From Thiobacillus sp. (lineage in GTDB: Bacteria > Pseudomonadota > Gammaproteobacteria > Burkholderiales > Thiobacillaceae): 64,000 nt of DNA. Position 1 is the stretch's first letter. Each line of letters opens with the position of its first letter. Shown piece by piece: positions 59,344 to 64,000 of the stretch. The notes beneath the pieces were generated by a model. It was not told where the DNA came from and did not search any database. It saw only the letters and a list, made by a program, of their open reading frames with translations. A program made the position numbers and the translations under genes. The stretch covers positions 1-64,000 of the forward strand of contig JAABQU010000221.1 in NCBI GenBank assembly GCA_011391285.1, written 5' to 3'.

Positions 59344-61510
59344 TGCTAGGCCTGTATCCGGGAACACTTTGTTTCAAAACGTCGAGCGGGTTGGCGCCAA
59401 TGCGGCCCATGCCGTTCAACTCGAGCTGCAAAAAGAATGCATCGGTGGACTGATCTTCCTTGGTAGCCAGACGCTGGAACGCGGCGCGGATCACCCAGCA
59501 CCCGCCATTGTATTCAACCCCTGCCAGGCCTTCGACCAACTTTTCGTCCTGCAGCGAATAGTTGTAGCGGAACATGCCATACCAGCGTTGACTCAGCGGC
59601 CACTGTCCCGAAATGTCGATCTGCTCGGTGGTTTGGTCAATGAAGCGGTAGCCGAAGTTCAATGTGCGGCCGGGACTGGGGCGGTAGGAGGCGCTGATGT
59701 TCTCGCGGATGGTGTTGACGTTCTCGGTGTCGAACTGCCAGGCGGTGTCGATGCGCCAGTCGCGCGTGATCTGTCCGCCGACGGCGACGAGCAGGTCGGT
59801 GGCGTCGCTGCCGCGCGGTGCCACGCCGGGCAGGGTGACCTGCTGGTCGCTGAAATAATAGCGCTGGCCGATCGTGAACTGCAGGCGCTCCAGTCCGCTT
59901 TCGGCCTCGATGAAGCGGCTGGTGACGGCGAGGGTCAACTGGTTGGCGTCGTTGATACGGTCGCCGCCGATGAACTGGTTTTCGGTGAACATCTGCGCGT
60001 AGCTGAAATCCATTTGCGCGGTGTCGAACACCGGGATGGCGTCCTGATTGCGATAGGGCGCGTAGACGTAATAGGCGCGCGGTTCCAGTGTCTGCTCGAA
60101 GGCCGCCCCGGCGAACTGGAAGGGGCGGTCGAAAACGACCCCGCTGTCGAGGCTGAAGATCGGCAGGTTGCGAGTGATATCCGCGTCGGGCGCGCTGTCG
60201 TCGAGCGCGTAATAACTGCTGTGCCAGCCGATTTGCGGGGTCAGGAAGCCGAACGAACTGGTGAGCGGCATGCGCAACGTGGGGTAGGCCAGTACCCGTG
60301 TGCCTTCAGTCAGGCTGGAGTGGGCAAAACGGGTGGCTTCGGTTTCCAGTTTGAATTCGAGGCCGTTGTCCATCGTGTGGGCCATGCCGAAGCGCGCATG
60401 CGGCAGCCGCGCGTAGGGTTCGGCAATAGGGGCGGCGGTGGAGTCCTGCAGGGTCTGGAAGCTCTGCGCGCGCACATCGGCGTACCAGTTGGCATGATGC
60501 GTGGTCAGCCAGGCTTCGCGATTGAGGTTGGTGATCGACGTGACGGAAATCATGTTGGAGAGATCGCGAAAATAGTCGTCGTCGGACACCTGGCTGTACA
60601 CCATGCCGGCCTGGGTGTTGGCGTTCACGCGATATTCGTTCTGCAACAGGACGCTCCACCGCGAGCGGTCGGCTTCCCTGTCGTTGGCCAGATACTCGAG
60701 CCGGTTCTCGCCCCGGAAATCCTCGAACAGGTGGCGGAATTCGCCCCCCAGTTGCAGCCCACGCTTGGTCAGCAGTCGCGGATAGAGCGTGGCGTCGTAA
60801 TTGGGCGCGAGGTTCAGGTAATAGGGAACAGTGAGGTCGATGCCGCTGCGCTCGGTGATGCCGAGGGTGGGGGCCAGTACACCGGTCTTGCGTTCATTGT
60901 TGAGTGAGAAATCCATCCACGGCGTATACAGGATGGGCACGCCGAGGAAATTCAGCGAGGCGTTGCGCGCGGTGCCCACGTTGCGGGTCTTGTCGATGTC
61001 GAGATCGCCGACCTTGAGGAACCAGTCGTCGTTGTCGATCGGGCAGGTCGTATAGGTGGCATCGCTCAGCTTGTAGTGGGTTTTGTCGATGAACTCGATG
61101 TGCTCGGCGTCGCCGCGTCCCGGTTCGGCCGTGAATCGATACACCGGTTGGGTCAGCTCGCCGCTGTAATCGTTGAGATTGAACTTGAGCGAATCGCCGC
61201 CCAGCAGCAGCGCCGGCTGTTCCATACGCACATGGCCACGGGCTTCGACCGAATTGAGCGAGGTGTCGTAGAGCAGCCAGTCGGCGAAAAAATTCTGTCC
61301 GGCCTGGCGGGCCTCGACGTGGCCGCTGGCTTCGATGATGTTGGGCGCGTTCGATTCGATGCGGTCGGCCATCAGGAACAACGGCCCTTCCTGGCCGGCC
61401 ACTGTTGAACCTTTCAGCTCGACGTCCGTTTTCAGGCCGAGTCCCTCCGCCACCGCAGGGCTTGCAGCCAGAAACAACACGACGAACGCAAAGCCGGGCA
61501 GGGTGGACAA
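59321..61510 (-). CDS. lptD: LPS-assembly protein LptD
   Basis: LptD with LptE inserts LPS into the outer leaflet. The protein has a signal peptide (FAFVVLFLAASPAVA), an N-terminal OstA domain (MADRIESNAPNIIEASGHVEARQAGQNFFADWLLYDT) and a large beta-barrel of about 560 residues. Cysteines occur near residue 170 (TTCPIDNDD) and near the C-terminus (YNGGCWVIRAAF), plausible disulfide partners. No ATG is near; TTG 61510 is taken as start. The frame continues to a TTG at 61567, inside amgK. Confidence 0.9.
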   Translation of the reverse strand: MSTLPGFAFVVLFLAASPAVAEGLGLKTDVELKGSTVAGQEGPLFLMADRIESNAPNIIEASGHVEARQAGQNFFADWLLYDTSLNSVEARGHVRMEQPALLLGGDSLKFNLNDYSGELTQPVYRFTAEPGRGDAEHIEFIDKTHYKLSDATYTTCPIDNDDWFLKVGDLDIDKTRNVGTARNASLNFLGVPILYTPWMDFSLNNERKTGVLAPTLGITERSGIDLTVPYYLNLAPNYDATLYPRLLTKRGLQLGGEFRHLFEDFRGENRLEYLANDREADRSRWSVLLQNEYRVNANTQAGMVYSQVSDDDYFRDLSNMISVTSITNLNREAWLTTHHANWYADVRAQSFQTLQDSTAAPIAEPYARLPHARFGMAHTMDNGLEFKLETEATRFAHSSLTEGTRVLAYPTLRMPLTSSFGFLTPQIGWHSSYYALDDSAPDADITRNLPIFSLDSGVVFDRPFQFAGAAFEQTLEPRAYYVYAPYRNQDAIPVFDTAQMDFSYAQMFTENQFIGGDRINDANQLTLAVTSRFIEAESGLERLQFTIGQRYYFSDQQVTLPGVAPRGSDATDLLVAVGGQITRDWRIDTAWQFDTENVNTIRENISASYRPSPGRTLNFGYRFIDQTTEQIDISGQWPLSQRWYGMFRYNYSLQDEKLVEGLAGVEYNGGCWVIRAAFQRLATKEDQSTDAFFLQLELNGMGRIGANPLDVLKQSVPGYRPSNEILQTP

Positions 61511-61546
61511 GGATGTAAAATCCGGAAGTTCGTTATTAGGAGCGCC

Positions 61547-62560
61547 GTGGCAGTGGAACGTTTGCAAGCATTACAGGACTGGGCCGCCCGACAGCTGGGC
61601 GGCGATTCGCTTGACATCGCCCCGGCGTCGGCGGATGCCAGCTTTCGCCGTTATTTTCGCGTCACTGCCAAAGGCCGGGATTATATCGTGATGGACGCGC
61701 CGCCGGCGCACGAGGATTGCCGGCCCTTCATTGCCGTCGCCCGGCTGTTCGGCGAGGCCGGCGTGCATGTGCCGCAGGTGCTGGCGCAGGACCTGGACCA
61801 GGGCTTCCTGCTGCTGTCCGATCTGGGCAATACCACCTACCTGTCGGCGCTGAACGAAGCCGCGTCCGATCAAGGCGTGGCACGGGAGCTGTATCTGGCG
61901 TCGAACGACGCGCTGATCCGCATCCAGCAGGCCAGCCGGCCCGGGGTGCTGCCCGAATACGATCGCGCGCTGCTGACCCGCGAGCTGATGCTGTTCCCCG
62001 AGTGGTACGTGGCGAAGCACCTGGGCGTCGCCATGACGGACGACCAGAAGGCCATCCTCGACACCGTGTTCGAGCGCCTGCTCACCAACAACCTGGCGCA
62101 GCCGCAGGTCTACGTGCACCGCGACTGGCATTCGCGCAACCTGATGGTCTCCAACCCCAACCCGGGGATCCTCGATTTCCAGGACGCCGTCCACGGCCCG
62201 ATCACCTACGATCTCGCCTCGATCTACCGCGACGCCTACATCCAGTGGGACGAGGAGCTGCAGCTCGACTGGGTGATCCGCTACTGGGAAAAGGCGCGTG
62301 CCGCCCGCCTGCCGGTGCCCGCCGACTTCGGCGAATTCTGGCGCGACTTCGAGTGGATGGGCGCGCAGCGCCACATCAAGGTGCTCGGCATCTTCGCGCG
62401 CCTGTATCACCGCGACGGCAAGGATGGCTATCTGAAGGACATGCCGCTGGTAATGCATTACCTTCGCAAGGTGTGCGAGCGCTATGACGAGTTGAAGCCG
62501 TTGCTGTTTTTGCTGGATGGGTTGCAGGACAGGCAGCCGCAGGTGGGGTATACGTTTTAG
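61547..62560 (+). CDS. amgK: N-acetylmuramate/N-acetylglucosamine anomeric kinase AmgK
   Basis: AmgK phosphorylates the anomeric position of MurNAc/GlcNAc in peptidoglycan recycling. The 337-residue aminoglycoside-phosphotransferase-fold protein has SADASFRRYFRV, VHRDWHSRNLMVSNPNPGILDFQDAVHGPITYDLASI (catalytic Asp and metal Asp) and a helical C-terminus. The GTG start at 61547 faces lptD; murU is downstream, separated by a repeat. In Pseudomonas the same two genes flank lptD-surA-pdxA-ksgA. Confidence 0.9.
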   Translation: MAVERLQALQDWAARQLGGDSLDIAPASADASFRRYFRVTAKGRDYIVMDAPPAHEDCRPFIAVARLFGEAGVHVPQVLAQDLDQGFLLLSDLGNTTYLSALNEAASDQGVARELYLASNDALIRIQQASRPGVLPEYDRALLTRELMLFPEWYVAKHLGVAMTDDQKAILDTVFERLLTNNLAQPQVYVHRDWHSRNLMVSNPNPGILDFQDAVHGPITYDLASIYRDAYIQWDEELQLDWVIRYWEKARAARLPVPADFGEFWRDFEWMGAQRHIKVLGIFARLYHRDGKDGYLKDMPLVMHYLRKVCERYDELKPLLFLLDGLQDRQPQVGYTF

Positions 62561-62565
62561 TGGGC

Positions 62566-62890
62566 GTCATTGCGAGGAGCGTAGCGACGAAGCAATCCAG
62601 TGTGGATTGGCGCTAAGCACTTCTGATGAAAAAACCTGTGCAGGGCTGCTGATCGTTGGCCGGGGGTAGCCCGGCAGCTAGTCACTTTCTTTTGCTTCGC
62701 CAAAAGAAAGTAACCCAAGAAAAGGCGACCCCGCTCATCCCCGAAACCCCGAAAACCGGGCCTGCCGGGTGGGCGGCAAAGAACTCGCCCCGCTTTTGTT
62801 TTATTTCGAAGGTGAGCGGGGCTCAAACACCTTTGCCGCTGATCCACCCGGCAGGCCCGATTTTCGGCGTGGCTGAGAGGGGGGGAAGTC
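62566..62890. repeat. Dispersed structured repeat, copy 2
   Basis: This is the second copy of the element at 48104-48430. It opens with CGTCATTGCGAGGAGCGTAG, has the stem CTTTCTTTTG/CAAAAGAAAG at about 62686-62710, and a 20-bp outer stem (62749-62768 with 62848-62867). Two stem positions differ from copy 1 as paired substitutions. It fills the amgK-murU gap of about 400 bp; no gene is supported there. An open frame from 62656 through murU starts inside it and is an artefact. Confidence 0.8.
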
Positions 62891-62964
62891 AAAATCAGGG
62901 CGGTGGGGACTGGGTGTTTGCGATTACTATTTGTGCTTTATATTGGCTCGAAAGAGTCTTCATT

Positions 62965-63693
62965 TTGAACGCTGTAAAACCCCTTACCGCAATGATCCTC
63001 GCCGCCGGTCGTGGTGAGCGCATGCGCCCGCTCACCGACCGCACGCCCAAGCCCTTGCTGGCGGTCGGTGGCAAGCCGCTCATCGTCTGGCATATCGAGC
63101 GGCTGCGCGCGGCGGGCTACACCCATATCGTCATCAACCACGCTCATCTCGGCGAGCAGATCGAGGCGGCATTGGGGAACGGCGCTGCGTTGGGCGTGTC
63201 GATCGAGTATTCGCGCGAAATCAGCGCGCTGGAAACGGCGGGCGGCATCGCCACTGCGCTGCCGCTGATTGGAAACGAGGTGTTTACGGTGGTGAACGGC
63301 GACATTTATTGCGAATACGATTTCAGCCGCCTCGCCGAGCCGATGGCGCGGCTGGCTGCCGGGAACGACCAGGCGCATCTGGTGCTGGTCAATAACCCGC
63401 CGCATCATCCGCAGGGCGATTTCGTGCTCGATCGCGGTCGGGTGACCAATGCCGACATCCCGCTCACGCCGCACCCGGCGCGCTTCACCTTCTCCGGCAT
63501 CGGCGTCTATCACCGCGCGCTGTTCGCCCACACCCCGGCAGGAGAAAAAGCCCCGTTGGCCCCGTTGCTGCGGTTGGCGATCGATGCCGGCCGCGTCAGC
63601 GGCGAACACTATGGCGGCCGCTGGGAAGACGTCGGCACGCCGGCCCGCCTGAACGCACTGGACGAGGAACTGAAACAGCACCATGCAGCCTGA
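62965..63693 (+). CDS. murU: N-acetylmuramate alpha-1-phosphate uridylyltransferase MurU
   Basis: MurU makes UDP-MurNAc from MurNAc-1-phosphate, the step after AmgK. The 242-residue nucleotidyltransferase has MILAAGRGERMRPLTDRTPKPLL, VNGDIYCEYDFS and GGRWEDVGTPARL. TTG 62965 is preferred over ATG 62992 because it keeps the residues leading into the first strand (KPLTAMILAAG). Its last 11 bases overlap pepP. Confidence 0.9.
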   Translation: MNAVKPLTAMILAAGRGERMRPLTDRTPKPLLAVGGKPLIVWHIERLRAAGYTHIVINHAHLGEQIEAALGNGAALGVSIEYSREISALETAGGIATALPLIGNEVFTVVNGDIYCEYDFSRLAEPMARLAAGNDQAHLVLVNNPPHHPQGDFVLDRGRVTNADIPLTPHPARFTFSGIGVYHRALFAHTPAGEKAPLAPLLRLAIDAGRVSGEHYGGRWEDVGTPARLNALDEELKQHHAA

Positions 63694-64000
63694 TTCCGCA
63701 ATTTACTATGCGCGCCGCCAGCGGGTCCTGGAGCAGATGGGCGAAGGCGTGATGGTCATCGCCACCGCGCCGGAAGTGCCGCGCAACCGCGACACCCACT
63801 ACCCTTACCGGCACGACAGCTATTTCTATTGGCTGACCGGCTTCAACGAGCCCGAGGCGGTGGTGGTGCTGGTGGGCGGCAAAGCGCCGCGGCACATCCT
63901 CTTCTGTCGCGAGCGCAACGAAGAGCGGGAGATCTGGGACGGCTTCCGCTACGGACCGGCGGCGGCGCGCGAGGTTTTCGCCTTCGACGACGCCTTCGCC
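63683..64000 (+). CDS. pepP: Xaa-Pro aminopeptidase PepP, N-terminal part (runs off the window)
   Basis: The 106 visible residues (IYYARRQRVLEQMGEGVMVIATAPEVPRNRDTHYPYRHDSYFYWLTGFNEPEAV) are the N-terminal creatinase-like domain of aminopeptidase P. The metal-binding pita-bread domain lies beyond the edge. ATG 63683 overlaps the murU stop. Confidence 0.92.
   Translation, partial: MQPDSAIYYARRQRVLEQMGEGVMVIATAPEVPRNRDTHYPYRHDSYFYWLTGFNEPEAVVVLVGGKAPRHILFCRERNEEREIWDGFRYGPAAAREVFAFDDAFA

Noticed and set aside
62656..62964. Long N-terminal extension of MurU
   Set aside because: It reads through the repeat and has no similarity to nucleotidyltransferases; the conserved protein begins at 62965 or 62992.

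Overview
The window is about 64 kb of a GC-rich chromosome, almost wholly coding, with the gene content and order of a betaproteobacterium. SlmA and ZapD division factors, PilB-PilC-PilD, an archease-RtcB pair, DUF4202, TauE/SafE and the AmgK-MurU recycling genes fit a Thiobacillus-like or related Nitrosomonadales organism. That placement is inference from gene families, not from a marker search. No integrated phage, transposase or CRISPR array is visible.

Layout. 1-5.8 kb: N-terminus of an ArsR-family regulator, then gpmI, an EnvC-type LytM protein, ctpA, an orphan small gene and a MoeB/ThiF-type E1 enzyme. 5.7-11 kb (minus): slmA, a CAU tRNA and the macromolecular-synthesis cluster rpsU-yqeY-dnaG-rpoD. 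11-18.7 kb: tsaD, a coiled-coil membrane protein, plsY, a coupled folB-tauE-aspartoacylase set, then a macro-domain gene and a GCS2 ligase overlapping a second aspartoacylase-like gene. 18.7-23.5 kb (minus): xerD, ogt, rpsP-rimM-trmD-rplS, ffh. 23.5-31.2 kb (plus): ypjD-like gene, CorB/CorC-like transporter gene, pilB-pilC-pilD-coaE-zapD-yacG. 31.4-41.8 kb: rpiA, ilvA, a DUF2892 protein, a soluble lytic transglycosylase, an NDUFA9-like reductase, cca, a lipoprotein, archease-rtcB and an HExxH lipoprotein. 41.9-45.8 kb: three small exported proteins facing an OmpR/EnvZ-like pair, then two tiny paralogous genes behind a near-perfect sigma-54 promoter. 46-53.8 kb: ABC-F ATPase, a structured repeat, glyQ-glyS-gmhB-plsC and a YgjP-type metalloprotease. 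53.8-64 kb: gloA with a duplicated 5' end, a DUF4202 gene, an old yellow enzyme, the minus-strand lptD-surA-pdxA-rsmA cluster facing amgK, a second copy of the repeat, murU and the start of pepP.

Most genes are housekeeping: translation, replication priming, envelope biogenesis and recycling, type IV pili and division. The signals least explained by known annotation are (i) the sigma-54-driven pair of 50- and 54-residue paralogues at 45520-45836, missing from a standard ORF list; (ii) two dispersed repeats at about 48.1-48.4 and 62.6-62.9 kb whose 20-bp stems differ by paired, compensatory substitutions; (iii) a perfect 21-bp inverted repeat bounding a 103-bp insert between the response regulator and its kinase; (iv) the aspartoacylase / macro domain / GCS2 ligase / aspartoacylase neighbourhood at 14.7-18.7 kb. 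Many starts are non-ATG; I corrected them where a ribosome-binding site or an overlapping gene decided the matter.
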